64,000 nt of DNA from Kribbella sp. VKM Ac-2569 (GCF_004216905.1 NZ_SGXJ01000009.1:100116-164115), one strand, 5' to 3'; shown: positions 1 to 8,647, numbered from the stretch's first letter. Program-made: numbers and translations. Notes: generated by a model not told the origin, from the letters alone.

Positions 1-267
1 GAACATGTCAGGCGGCACGGCCTCGAAGTCCCGGAACGGCTGGTAGACATCGATCCTCAGACCGAGGGCCGCACACTCGTCCCGTACTCGGTGCGGCGAC
101 CACGGCGACATGATCAGGTCGTCTTCACAGATCTCGACCCCGGTGAACCCTGCCGCGGCGGCGGCACGGAGCTTGTCCTCCAGGGTGCCGGACAGACAGG
201 AGGTGGCGATCACCGGGCGAGGACCTGTGTCCAACGGCGCGGCGGTCTGACGTTCAGCTGTGAGCAC
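1..267 (-). CDS. quiC: 3-dehydroshikimate dehydratase, N-terminal part (truncated by window edge)
   Basis: The frame is open from a GTG at 267 to the window edge and gives 89 residues. The start is supported by GAGGTG about nine bases upstream. After a short leader the sequence reads IATSCLSGTLEDKL, then FTGVEICEDDLI and LRIDVYQPFRDFE. This is the opening of the xylose-isomerase-like TIM barrel of QuiC/AsbF-type dehydratases, which convert 3-dehydroshikimate to protocatechuate. In many actinobacteria this protein also carries a C-terminal 4-hydroxyphenylpyruvate-dioxygenase-like half, which cannot be seen here. A palindromic site lies just upstream, and a related one lies at the quinate/shikimate dehydrogenase promoter at 13.8 kb, so the gene probably belongs to the same regulon. 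Another sugar phosphate isomerase/epimerase-like protein is the alternative. Confidence 0.82.
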   Translation of the reverse strand, partial: MLTAERQTAAPLDTGPRPVIATSCLSGTLEDKLRAAAAAGFTGVEICEDDLIMSPWSPHRVRDECAALGLRIDVYQPFRDFEAVPPDMF

Positions 268-282
268 TCGTATCGCACCTCA

Positions 283-306
283 CTAATGAACGAACTAGTT
301 CATTAG
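283..306. promoter_or_regulatory. palindromic operator upstream of quiC
   Basis: Nine-base arms CTAATGAAC and GTTCATTAG flank a six-base centre, and the inner ten bases GAACTAGTTC are themselves a perfect palindrome. The site is 16 bases upstream of the quiC GTG, where a repressor would block transcription. It matches the site at 13794-13817 in 19 of 24 positions. The TetR protein encoded at 12218-12862 is the likeliest ligand; the IclR protein is an alternative. Confidence 0.65.
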
Positions 307-339
307 TTATACGCCGACCGGCACCTGCTTGCCAACGGG

Positions 340-1242
340 TCAGCGGCAGAACGGCGCCATCCCGAGGGCCGACCGGATCCCACCAAGCAGGTGCTGGGTG
401 AAGAACTGGTCGCCCTCCAGCGGCTCGTCCGTCCAGGCCTTCACGTCATGTCCGAGCGTGGTCACCCACGCCTTGCCGCCGTCGTAGTACTGGCACCAAC
501 TGACCGGGTGTTTCTCACCGTGCCCTGGATGCCCGAGGCTGCCGCGGACACCTTGCGCCAGCGTCTTCTCATCGACCTCGAGCAACACGCGAACACGGGT
601 CGGAGCCGGCACGAGGTTGTACCACTCGTCGCTGAAGTTCCACCGCTTCGGCAGTCCTTGGGTGGAAACGTCGCGATTGTTCACGGTTTCGACGACACCG
701 GGCTGATGGGCGCTGTGATCGTAGAAGTTGGCGTTGCCGAGCAAGCCTTCGTACCACGGCCAGTTGTACTCGGTGCCGAACGCGTTGTGCACGCCGACGA
801 AGGCACCGCCGGCCCGGACGTACTGGCGAAGCGCCGTTTGCGCCGCGTCGTCGAGGGTGTCGCGGGTCGTACTGAGGAACATCACCGCGTTGTACGACAG
901 CAGCCGACCGGCCGACGACAACTGCGCGACATCCTCGGTGTAGTCGACGGCGAACCCGTTCTCCGCCCCCAGTTTCACGATCGCCTTCACCGCCACGTTG
1001 TTGTCGTTCAACGGAGGGTTGAGCCCCGGCGCGAGCAGCGTACCGAGATGGGCGTGCCGTGGTCCCGCCGTACGGGAGTAAACGAGCAGCCGGTAGCCGT
1101 TGGCCGGGTCGAAGTTTCCCCAGTCGTGGTAGCACCGGGCGTCCGTGCCACGGCAGACGCCGTAGTCGGGATCGCCCAGGTTCTGTGCGCCCGGAGGGGA
1201 GAGGACCAGGCCGACGAGAAGGGTGACGAGAGCGAAGCGCAT
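340..1242 (-). CDS. secreted ThuA-domain protein
   Basis: A 300-residue protein with an N-terminal signal peptide (MRFALVTLLVGLVLS, cleavage near residue 20). The mature part is a ThuA-like glutamine-amidotransferase-fold domain; LLVYSRTAG near residue 50, GAFVGVHNAFG mid-protein and PVSWCQYYDGGKAW near the C-terminus are typical. Four cysteines suggest an extracellular location. The start is set by AGGAG eight bases upstream of the ATG; a longer open frame upstream has no such signal. ThuA domains are tied to trehalose and other carbohydrate metabolism, but their reaction is not established. In actinobacteria they are often found with secreted PQQ sugar dehydrogenases, and here the gene is divergent from one. 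Confidence 0.85.
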   Translation of the reverse strand: MRFALVTLLVGLVLSPPGAQNLGDPDYGVCRGTDARCYHDWGNFDPANGYRLLVYSRTAGPRHAHLGTLLAPGLNPPLNDNNVAVKAIVKLGAENGFAVDYTEDVAQLSSAGRLLSYNAVMFLSTTRDTLDDAAQTALRQYVRAGGAFVGVHNAFGTEYNWPWYEGLLGNANFYDHSAHQPGVVETVNNRDVSTQGLPKRWNFSDEWYNLVPAPTRVRVLLEVDEKTLAQGVRGSLGHPGHGEKHPVSWCQYYDGGKAWVTTLGHDVKAWTDEPLEGDQFFTQHLLGGIRSALGMAPFCR

Positions 1243-1262
1243 GGCGACTCCTAGGTCCGTAG

Positions 1263-1307
1263 AGCGGTTCGACAGGACCGGATAGCGGTTTGACCGTAGC
1301 CGTTGAC
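1263..1307. repeat. tandem 11-mers in the divergent ThuA/PQQ promoter
   Basis: AGCGGTTCGAC (1263-1273) and AGCGGTTTGAC (1284-1294) are spaced exactly 21 bases, two helical turns, and a looser third copy AGCCGTTGAC follows at 1298-1307. CCTAGGTC (1250-1257) and GACCTAGG (1322-1329) bracket them as an inverted pair. This could be the control region of the two divergent genes; no regulator can be assigned. Confidence 0.3.
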
Positions 1308-1386
1308 CCTGAGCACGACAAGACCTAGGGTGCGTCCATTCACCGGTTCCATAAGTCCGCCTGGCGGACCGATGAAGGGATCGCTC

Positions 1387-3423
1387 ATGCTCCGTCGCAG
1401 GGACCTGCTCAAAGCCGCCGCCCTTGTCCCCGTCCTCACCCAAGCAGACACCGCGGAGGCTACGAAGCCACCGCAGCCCGAGTTGCCCGGCCGGAACTTC
1501 CCCAAGGTCGGCGGCAATCTGGGCAACCAGAACTACAGCACCTTGGCCCGCCTCCACCGCGGCAACATCAACCGCCTGAAAGGGGCCTGGGTCAACAACA
1601 TCGAGGGTGGTGCGATGGCGGGCAACAGCCAGAGCACCGCCGTGGCAGTCGACGGCGTTCTCTACATCGAGTCCGCGCTGGGCAACGTCATCGCGGTGGA
1701 CGGCCGCACCGGCGCCACGAAGTGGAAGTACCTGCAGACGCGCGGACCACTCACCCGGCGCGGCGTCGCGATCGGCGCGGGAAAGGTCTTCACGTGCGCG
1801 AACGGGAACTGGCTCATCGCGCTGGACCAGCACACCGGTCAGGTCGTCTGGGAACGGCAGCACAACGACTACGGCAACCTCGAGAAGGTCGCGATCGTCT
1901 ATCACGACGGCCGGCTCCACTGCGGCACCAACGACGGTCCACGCGGTGCGGCGCTCTGCTTCGACGCCGAGACCGGCGATCCGCTCTGGCACTTCTGGGG
2001 TACGGCAGCTCCCGGCGAACTCGGCGGCGACACCTGGGAGGGAGAGTCCGCGTTGACCGGGGGCGCGACACCGTGGATGCACTGCGCGATCGACGCGGAC
2101 CTCGGGCTGGCCTACTGGACATTCGGCAACGCCCGTGGCAGTCAGTCATCCCAGGACGGCTCGCAACGCGGTGGCCAGAACCTGTTCGCCAACTCCATCG
2201 TCGCGCTCGACCTGAAAACCGGCGAATACCGCTGGCACTTCCAGTCGATCCACCACGACATCTGGGACATGGATAACGTGATGGCGCCGGTCCTGGTCGA
2301 CACACCGCACCACAAGCTGGTCGTCTACGGCAGCAAGACCGGCATGTACTACCTCCTCGACCGACGCGACGGCTCGGCGCCACTCGGCATCGACGAGCGC
2401 CCCGTCCCGCAGGAGCCACGGCAGAAGACCTGGCCGACCCAGCCGTTCCCTCGCCAGGGTGGCTGGACCGAACAGAAACCGGTGCTCCAGCCGTTGGGCA
2501 CCGAGATCCCCGGCAACCCGAACCGCGCCGTACCGAACTTCGAGGTCGGCCGGATCTACACCCCGCACTGGGACGAACCGATCCTCACCATCCCAGGTCA
2601 CGGCGGGGGCGCCGACTGGAACCATCAGTCGTACAGTCACCGCAGCGGACTCGTCTACACAGGATTCGGCTATGTCGCCGCAGCCCATTCGCTGACCGAG
2701 GCGTCCAACGGCCTCCGTCCGCCGGGCGAGTACATGACCGGCGGCATCGTCGCGGTCGATCCGCGCACCAACCGGGTCCGCTGGAAGAAGCGGATGCCGT
2801 ACTCACTTGCTCATGGCAACGGTATCCTCACCACCGCCTCCGACCTGCTGTTCATCGGCCGGCCGGACGGCAACCTGCTCTGCCTGGACGCGCAGAACGG
2901 TCACGAGCTCTGGCGCTGGCAGACCGGCGCCGCGGTGAGCAGCAGCCCGATCGCCTACGAGGTAGACGGGGAGCAGTACATCGCCGTCTACGCGGGCGGC
3001 ACGGGCATTCCGTACGGCAACTCGGCCCCACGCGGAGACCATCTGTGGGCGTTCAAACTCAGCGGCGACCAGCCTCCGGCCGCCACGCCGCCGCCACCGG
3101 TGATTCGACGTCCGGTGTCCGGCAGCCCCGTCGAAGGCAGCACCGTGAACAACACCGTCTTACTGGGCCGCGTCATGGGCCAGAGCGTCGAATCGGACGC
3201 AGTGAACGCCGTGACCCCCACCCACCTCCGGGTGCCTGTCGGTACGACGGTCACCTTCGTCAACCCGGCTGACAACGCCAAGGTCCATCGCGCGACACAG
3301 TTCTTCGAGGGACTCTTCGACATCGCCCTCGAACCCGGCGAGTCGTACCAGTACACCTTCACCAAGCAGGGCGAGTACTTCTTCAACGACGGCCGCCCGG
3401 CCGGGAAGGTCGAGGTCTACTAG
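1387..3423 (+). CDS. Tat-exported PQQ-dependent dehydrogenase with C-terminal cupredoxin-like domain
   Basis: A 678-residue quinoprotein. The start at 1387 is chosen because AAGGGA lies six bases upstream and the protein then opens with a twin-arginine signal, LRRRDLLKAAALVPVL. The main body (about 35-570) is an eight-bladed PQQ propeller; GEYRWHFQSIHHDIWDMD and NHQSYSHRSGLVYTGFGYV are diagnostic. A proline-rich linker leads to a cupredoxin-like domain (about 590-678). That domain keeps one ligand-like His (KVHRATQ) but shows no Cys-x-x-x-x-His-Met cluster before its last strand (YFFNDGRPAG), so copper binding is doubtful. There is no haem c motif. The substrate is unknown: a sugar or alcohol, or by context quinate/shikimate. 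No PQQ biosynthesis genes are in the window. Confidence 0.85.
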   Translation: MLRRRDLLKAAALVPVLTQADTAEATKPPQPELPGRNFPKVGGNLGNQNYSTLARLHRGNINRLKGAWVNNIEGGAMAGNSQSTAVAVDGVLYIESALGNVIAVDGRTGATKWKYLQTRGPLTRRGVAIGAGKVFTCANGNWLIALDQHTGQVVWERQHNDYGNLEKVAIVYHDGRLHCGTNDGPRGAALCFDAETGDPLWHFWGTAAPGELGGDTWEGESALTGGATPWMHCAIDADLGLAYWTFGNARGSQSSQDGSQRGGQNLFANSIVALDLKTGEYRWHFQSIHHDIWDMDNVMAPVLVDTPHHKLVVYGSKTGMYYLLDRRDGSAPLGIDERPVPQEPRQKTWPTQPFPRQGGWTEQKPVLQPLGTEIPGNPNRAVPNFEVGRIYTPHWDEPILTIPGHGGGADWNHQSYSHRSGLVYTGFGYVAAAHSLTEASNGLRPPGEYMTGGIVAVDPRTNRVRWKKRMPYSLAHGNGILTTASDLLFIGRPDGNLLCLDAQNGHELWRWQTGAAVSSSPIAYEVDGEQYIAVYAGGTGIPYGNSAPRGDHLWAFKLSGDQPPAATPPPPVIRRPVSGSPVEGSTVNNTVLLGRVMGQSVESDAVNAVTPTHLRVPVGTTVTFVNPADNAKVHRATQFFEGLFDIALEPGESYQYTFTKQGEYFFNDGRPAGKVEVY

Positions 3424-3453
3424 GTCCTGTCTGGATCACCAGACAGGACCTAG
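3420..3453. terminator. bidirectional terminator containing both stop codons
   Basis: A perfect 15-bp stem with a four-base loop (ATCA at 3435-3438). The TAG of the PQQ dehydrogenase (3421-3423) and the TAG of the convergent iclR gene (3450-3452) both lie inside the stem. No clear U-tract is present, as is common in actinobacteria. Confidence 0.85.
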
Positions 3454-4211
3454 CTCAACGGGTGATCGAACCCGCGCTCGGTCATCCGCTTGACCGCCTC
3501 GCGCAGGTCCGCGACGAACCCGTCGATCTTGTCATCGGTGAAGCGGACACTCGGTCCGCTCAGAGTGAGCGCCGCGATGATCGTCCCGGCGCCACTCGTC
3601 ACCGGCAACGCAACCGCCGAAGTCCCTCGCTCCCGCTCGCCGTGACTGATGGCGTAGCCGTCCCGCTCGGCCTCGGCCACCCACTCGCGCAGAGTGTCCA
3701 CATGCCCTTTGCCGTACGGCGAACTCGCGGCGACCCTGGACAGCACAGCCGCCGGCGCGTCGCGGAGCAGGATCTTGGCCGACGCACCGCCCCACAACGG
3801 CAACTCGTCCCCGACCCGGACCACGTGCCGCAAGGACTGCGGGCTCTCCTGCTGCGCGATGCAGACGCGATGGATGCCCTTGGCAACATAGAGGTTGACC
3901 GTCTCGCGCTGCCGGGAGGCCAGCTCGCGCATCAGCTGCAGCGTCTCCGGCGGCAGCTCCCACGCCGACCTCGCCAGGTGCGCCCAGCGCCACAGCGCAG
4001 GCCCTGCGGTGTAGCCGTTGGCGGTCGCCCACAGCAACCCCATCTGCTCCAGCGTCTGCAGCAGCCGCAGGGCCGTGGTCTTGGCCAGCCCGGTCTCCTC
4101 GACCACCTCGCGAACGGTGAGAGTACGGCGCCCCTCGGTCAGCAGGGACAAGATGTCGAAGGCCCTCTGCACGCTCCGCACGCCGGTCTCCGCGCTGTTG
4201 TTCGCAGGCAC
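3450..4211 (-). CDS. IclR-family transcriptional regulator
   Basis: A 253-residue protein with the family layout. A winged helix-turn-helix occupies residues 12-75 (SVQRAFDILSLL, then GLAKTTALRLLQTLEQMG), and the effector-binding domain runs from about 80 to 250 (RVCIAQQESPQSLRHV, LPLWGGASAKILL, GYAISHGERERGTSAVALPV). The GTG start has AGGAAG upstream. The gene is divergent from the aldehyde dehydrogenase operon with a 169-bp gap holding a palindrome, so it probably controls that operon in response to an aromatic or 2-oxo acid. It could also contact the related sites at quiC and at 13.8 kb. Confidence 0.92.
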   Translation of the reverse strand: MPANNSAETGVRSVQRAFDILSLLTEGRRTLTVREVVEETGLAKTTALRLLQTLEQMGLLWATANGYTAGPALWRWAHLARSAWELPPETLQLMRELASRQRETVNLYVAKGIHRVCIAQQESPQSLRHVVRVGDELPLWGGASAKILLRDAPAAVLSRVAASSPYGKGHVDTLREWVAEAERDGYAISHGERERGTSAVALPVTSGAGTIIAALTLSGPSVRFTDDKIDGFVADLREAVKRMTERGFDHPLS

Positions 4212-4318
4212 TCTTCCTCACTTGCCGCCGCCGGGAATCTCGTGCCTCGCACGCTACCACCGGGGGTCCACTCAGCGGATCTTCTGACCCACTTCATGGA
4301 CTCTTGTCAGACTCGCTT

Positions 4319-4340
4319 ATGAACCATACGGTTAGTTCAT
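4319..4340. promoter_or_regulatory. inverted repeat in the iclR/ALDH divergent promoter
   Basis: ATGAAC (4319-4324) and GTTCAT (4335-4340) form six-base arms around ten bases, with a nested AACC-ATAC-GGTT. The right half shares TAGTTCATT with the quiC operator. It lies 40 bases before the ALDH start and about 110 before that of iclR, a usual place for an IclR operator. Confidence 0.5.
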
Positions 4341-4380
4341 TCAGCACACGGGCCGCCGGACCGCCAACGGACGGAGTGAG

Positions 4381-5820
4381 ATGGACCGAATCTACGAAGC
4401 TGGATCCCTGGTGGCCGGCAACTGGGTGACCGACGGCTCTGCGAGAGAGCGATCCGGTCCCTACGTACGCCGCACCGTCAGCCGCGCTCGAACAGCCCAA
4501 CCCGATGACATCGCGGCTGCGCTCGCCTACGCACGGAAATCAGCCGCGTCGATCGCCCGACTGGCTCCGGCGACGCGGGCCGAAATCCTCGAACGCGCGG
4601 CTGCTCAGGTCACCGCGCGGCGTGACGAGTTCGCGCACCTGCTGGCCGTCGAGCTGGGCAAACCGCTCAAGGACGGTCGCGGCGAAATGCTCCGGGTGGC
4701 CGACACCCTGTCCGTCGCGGCCGCGGAAGCCCGTGCGATCGGTGGAGAGACGTTGCCGGTCGCGGGCTGGGCGCGCGGAGTAGGCAACACCGCCTTCACC
4801 CATCGCGCCCCGGCCGGCCCGGTGCTGGCGATCACGCCGTTCAACGCGCCCGCCAACTTGCTCGCCCACAAGCTGGCCGCGAGCTTCGCGGCCGGCAACA
4901 CCACGATCGTCAAGCCTCCCCCGCAGGCGCCGGCTGTCTCGACCGAACTGGTGAAGCTGCTGCTCGAGGCAGGGATGCCCATCGAGGCAGTGCAGGTGCT
5001 GCACGGCGGCGGCGAAGTCGGGGCGGCCTTGTGCGCAGGACCTGAGATCGCGGTGGTGAGCTTCACCGGCAGCGCTGCCGCCGGCGCCGCGGTCGCCCGC
5101 GCGGCCGGGCCTAAGCGCACGCTGCTGGAGCTCGGTGGCAATGCGGCGACCATTGTGTGTGAGGACGCCGATATCGAGCAGGCCGCGACCATCTGCGCCC
5201 GGACCGGCTACAGCAACTCGGGTCAGAGCTGCATCTCCGTGCAACGCGTCTACGTCCAACGCGCACGCTTCGACGAGTTCGTCGACATCTTCACCACCCA
5301 GGTCAAGGCGTTGGTGGTGGGCGATCCGCTCAACGAGGACACCGATGTCGGCTCGATGGTCGACGACGACGCGGCTGAACGGGTCGTCCGCTGGAGCGCC
5401 GAGTCGGGCGGCACGGTCACGATCGGCGGCAGTCGGGACGGCGCCGTCTGCGCGCCGACTGTCGTCGCCGCACCGACCCCCCACGCGACACTCGTGCAGG
5501 AGGAGGTGTTCGGCGCGTGCGTCGCCGTACTCCCCTACGACACGTTCGAGGACGTCGTCGCGACCTGCAATGAGAGCCGCTACGGCCTCCAGGCCGGCTT
5601 GTTCACGTACGACGTACGCCGCGTCGTCACCGCCTGGCGCGAACTGGAGGTCGGCGGCCTCGTGGTGAACGGCTCGTCGAACTTCCGCCTCGACCATGTG
5701 CCGTTCGGCGGGGTCAAGGATTCCGGGATCGGCCGGGAGTCGCCGCGCTGGCTGATCGAGGACTTCACCGTGACCAAGACCTTGCTGCTGCGCGGGATGT
5801 CGATCTGGGGGGACCGATGA
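4381..5820 (+). CDS. aldehyde dehydrogenase (NAD(P)+)
   Basis: A 479-residue member of the ALDH superfamily at full family length. The nucleotide-binding motif FTGSAAAG, the general base Glu250 (LLELGGN) and the nucleophile Cys284 (GQSCISVQRVYV) are all present, as is the closing PFGGVKDSGIGRE near the C-terminus. GGAG upstream supports the ATG. The stop overlaps the ATG of the next gene (ATGA), so it is translationally coupled to a thiamine-diphosphate decarboxylase. The pair fits conversion of a 2-oxo acid to an aldehyde and then to a carboxylic acid. GQSCISVQR is seen in lactaldehyde-like and phosphonoacetaldehyde-like subfamilies, but the substrate cannot be read from sequence. Confidence 0.9.
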   Translation: MDRIYEAGSLVAGNWVTDGSARERSGPYVRRTVSRARTAQPDDIAAALAYARKSAASIARLAPATRAEILERAAAQVTARRDEFAHLLAVELGKPLKDGRGEMLRVADTLSVAAAEARAIGGETLPVAGWARGVGNTAFTHRAPAGPVLAITPFNAPANLLAHKLAASFAAGNTTIVKPPPQAPAVSTELVKLLLEAGMPIEAVQVLHGGGEVGAALCAGPEIAVVSFTGSAAAGAAVARAAGPKRTLLELGGNAATIVCEDADIEQAATICARTGYSNSGQSCISVQRVYVQRARFDEFVDIFTTQVKALVVGDPLNEDTDVGSMVDDDAAERVVRWSAESGGTVTIGGSRDGAVCAPTVVAAPTPHATLVQEEVFGACVAVLPYDTFEDVVATCNESRYGLQAGLFTYDVRRVVTAWRELEVGGLVVNGSSNFRLDHVPFGGVKDSGIGRESPRWLIEDFTVTKTLLLRGMSIWGDR

Positions 5821-7499
5821 GTACAGCTGCCGAGGCGCTTGTCGCGCAGCTCCAGGACCATGGCGTCGAGGTTGTCTTCGGCACCTGCGGTCACACCAAC
5901 ATCGCCGTCCTGGACGCCCTCGGCCGGAGCCCGATCCACTTCGTGATCGCACGGCACGAGCAGGCCGCTGCGCACGCGGCCGACGGTTACGCGCGCGCCT
6001 CGGGCAAGCCCGGAGTCGTACTCGTGCACGTCGGGCCGGGACTGACGAACGCGGCCACCGGAGTGATGACGGCCGCTTTGGATTCCGTGCCGCTCGTGGT
6101 CATCTCCGGCGACATCCCGTCGTACTACCGGGGACGGCATCCGCATCAGGAGATCAACCTCCACGCCGATGGGGACCAGTCGGCGGTCTTCCGGCCGTTC
6201 GCCAAGCGGGTCTGGGATGTCCAGCACACCGAGGAGCTCGGCCGCGCGGTCGAACGCGCCTTCTGGACGGCCACGACCGGGCGGCCAGGGGCAGTCCTGG
6301 TCAACGTGCCGATGGATGTGTTCAGCAGGCCGGCGGCGCCGTACCCGAAGCCGAGCCACGCGGAACGTCCGGACCTGCCGACGAACACCGCCGAGCGGAT
6401 CGCCGCAGAACTGGCCGGCGCCGAGCAGCCGTTGATCTACGTCGGCGGCGGGTTGCGCGAGTCGCAGGACGTGCTGATCGGGCTGGCCGAGCATCTCGAC
6501 ATCCCGATCGCGCATTCGCTGATGGCCAAGGGCACCGTCCCGGACAGCCATCCACTGGTGCTGGGAATGACCGGGTTCTGGGGTCTGGACCTGACCAACG
6601 ACTACGCGCGCACCGCGGATGTTGTACTTGCCGTCGCCACTCGCTTCGCCGAGACCGACGCCAGTTCGTGGGATCCGCGCTACACCTGGGACTTCGGCGA
6701 CAGCACGTTGATCCAGATCGACATCGATCCGGCCGAGCTCGGCCGCAGCTACCCGGTCGCCATCGGGGCGGTCGCCGACGCAGGCCTGGCGATCCGTGCC
6801 ATCGGCGAAGCCGTCAAGTCGCATCCCGCGGTGGAGCGGCACGAGTTGCGCGAGACGATCCGCGCGACTCGTACGGCATCCTTCGTGCGCGACTCGAGTG
6901 ACGCCTTCCCGCTGAGACCCCAACGGATTCTGACCGATCTGCGCGCCGCGCTGCCGTCCGACGCGGTACTGGTCACTGACGTCGGCTGGAACAAGAACGG
7001 CGTCGCGCAGTGCTACCAGCTGCCTGACGAGGGCCGCTTCATCACTCCCGGCGGCGCGTCGACGATGGGTTTCGGGCCGGCCGCCGCGGTCGGCGTCCAG
7101 CTGGCCCAGCCAGACCGAACCGTCGTCGCCCTGATCGGGGACGGCGGGATGAGCGCGCAGTTGCCTGCTCTGCCGATGGCTGTCGAGCAGGGCGCGCCGG
7201 TGATCTTCGTCGTGATGAACAACCAGTCGCACGGAACCATCTCCGACCTGCAGTCCTCGTTCTTCGGTCGCAGCTACGGCTGCGATTTCGCCGCCACTCC
7301 CGACTTCGCGGCGCTCGGGACCGCCTGCGGAGCCGACGGGTACGCCGTCACCGCACCGGACGAACTGGCCGTCGCCCTGGGCCAGGCCGTCGCGAACCGT
7401 AGGCCGGCGGTCGTCGACGTGCCGATGGTCAACGAGCCGGTCCCCACTCCGGGCCACTGGAACATCAAAGACATTTACCAAGGCGTGTTCCACGCCTGA
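5817..7499 (+). CDS. thiamine-diphosphate-dependent 2-oxo acid decarboxylase-like enzyme
   Basis: A 560-residue protein with the three-domain layout of the acetolactate synthase/benzoylformate decarboxylase family. The catalytic Glu is Glu48 (RHEQAAAHAADGYAR). The central domain spans about 190-330, and the ThDP motif starts at Gly441 (GDGGMSAQL and, 26 residues on, MNN). The FAD-site features of true acetolactate synthases are not obvious. Position next to an aldehyde dehydrogenase argues for a non-oxidative decarboxylase such as benzoylformate, phenylpyruvate or phosphonopyruvate decarboxylase. A sulfoacetaldehyde acetyltransferase-like role is also possible but less consistent with the ALDH. 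It is followed after 13 bases by the LIV-type importer genes. Confidence 0.85.
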   Translation: MSTAAEALVAQLQDHGVEVVFGTCGHTNIAVLDALGRSPIHFVIARHEQAAAHAADGYARASGKPGVVLVHVGPGLTNAATGVMTAALDSVPLVVISGDIPSYYRGRHPHQEINLHADGDQSAVFRPFAKRVWDVQHTEELGRAVERAFWTATTGRPGAVLVNVPMDVFSRPAAPYPKPSHAERPDLPTNTAERIAAELAGAEQPLIYVGGGLRESQDVLIGLAEHLDIPIAHSLMAKGTVPDSHPLVLGMTGFWGLDLTNDYARTADVVLAVATRFAETDASSWDPRYTWDFGDSTLIQIDIDPAELGRSYPVAIGAVADAGLAIRAIGEAVKSHPAVERHELRETIRATRTASFVRDSSDAFPLRPQRILTDLRAALPSDAVLVTDVGWNKNGVAQCYQLPDEGRFITPGGASTMGFGPAAAVGVQLAQPDRTVVALIGDGGMSAQLPALPMAVEQGAPVIFVVMNNQSHGTISDLQSSFFGRSYGCDFAATPDFAALGTACGADGYAVTAPDELAVALGQAVANRRPAVVDVPMVNEPVPTPGHWNIKDIYQGVFHA

Positions 7500-7512
7500 G
7501 AAGAGGTGAACC

Positions 7513-8646
7513 GTGAAGCTCACGATCGTTGCCGTCACGCTGGTGGCATTGACCGCCTGCGCCCCTCCCGGGGAGGACTCCGGGTCGGGGCAGAAAACCG
7601 AAGGACCCATCAAGGTCGCCAACATCAACGCCCAGAGCGGGCAGCTCAGCTCGCTCGGCAAGTGGGAGAACAAGGGCGTCAAGCTGGCCGTCGACGAGGC
7701 CAACAAGGCCGGCGGTGTCAACGGCCGCCAGGTCCAGCTCGACCTGTTCGACGACCAGGGCGACCCGACCGTCGGCACCAACCTGGCTCGCAAGATCTCG
7801 GCGGACGGGTACGTCGCGATGCTGGGCACGGCGGAGAGCGCGGTGACACTGGCGATGGCCCCGATCCTCAAGACCGCCAAGATCCCGAACATCACCTCTG
7901 GCCAATCGCCGAAGCTGGCCGACCTGAAGAGCCCGTTCCTGTTCCTCAACGCGCCGACCAGCGTCACCTTCGACGAGACGCTCGCCAAGTACCTGGTCGA
8001 CGAGAAGGCGTCCAAGAAGATCGCGCTGATCAGCAACAACGGCGCCTACGGCAGCGGCGAGCACGACGCCTTCCTGAAGTCACTCAAGCAGCGCAACGTG
8101 ACACCGGTCGCCGACGAGGTGGTCACCCCTGAGCAGAAGGACTTCAACTCCAACCTGGCCAAGATCCGCCAGCAGAACCCCGAGGTGCTGTTCATCGGCG
8201 CCGAGGAGGTCCAGTCCGGGCTGATCGCCAAGCAGGCCCGTGAACTCGGCCTGAAGGCGGTCTTCGCCGGCGGCGCGCCGATGGGCACAGACGTCTACGC
8301 AACCACCGCGGGCCTGGCGAACGCGGAGGGTTCTGTGGTCAGCTCGCCGTACCTCAGCAACGAGGCGAGCCCCGCGATCAAGGAGTTCGCCGCCAAGTAC
8401 AAGGCGGTGTACGGCGAGGAGGCACGGCTGCACGTCGCCAAGGCGTACGACGGCGCGTCGATCATGATCGAAGCACTCAAGCAAACAGGCGGTGAGGGCG
8501 GACAGAAGCTGGCCGACGCGATTCGCGGCGTCAAACGTGACGGTCTGCTCGGTCAGTACAACTACGACGAGTCCGGCGTCGGCATCCACGAGACGAAGAT
8601 CGGCCTGGTCAAGGAAGGCAAGGCCGTGCCGGCGGCCGCGAGCTGA
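7513..8646 (+). CDS. LIV-type ABC importer, substrate-binding lipoprotein
   Basis: A 377-residue periplasmic-binding protein of the Leu/Ile/Val (HAAT) type. The GTG start follows AGAGGTG. The N-terminus is a lipoprotein signal with lipobox LTAC (Cys16), and the mature protein begins PIKVANINAQSGQLSSLG, the usual first strand. It continues through two Rossmann-like lobes (VDEANKAGGVNGRQVQL, FIGAEEVQSGLIAKQA). Homologues bind amino acids, aromatic acids or amides. The operon context with decarboxylase and aldehyde dehydrogenase suggests an organic acid or amino acid degraded by those enzymes. Confidence 0.92.
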   Translation: MKLTIVAVTLVALTACAPPGEDSGSGQKTEGPIKVANINAQSGQLSSLGKWENKGVKLAVDEANKAGGVNGRQVQLDLFDDQGDPTVGTNLARKISADGYVAMLGTAESAVTLAMAPILKTAKIPNITSGQSPKLADLKSPFLFLNAPTSVTFDETLAKYLVDEKASKKIALISNNGAYGSGEHDAFLKSLKQRNVTPVADEVVTPEQKDFNSNLAKIRQQNPEVLFIGAEEVQSGLIAKQARELGLKAVFAGGAPMGTDVYATTAGLANAEGSVVSSPYLSNEASPAIKEFAAKYKAVYGEEARLHVAKAYDGASIMIEALKQTGGEGGQKLADAIRGVKRDGLLGQYNYDESGVGIHETKIGLVKEGKAVPAAAS

Positions 8647-8647
8647 C

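Noticed and set aside
340..2082. Extended version of the ThuA gene running to 2082
   Set aside because: The extension is antisense to the PQQ dehydrogenase; a signal peptide and AGGAG fix the start at 1242.
5580..8039. 819-codon open frame on the minus strand opposite the ThDP decarboxylase
   Set aside because: Antisense to clear genes with RBS and motifs; no recognisable domain or start signal.
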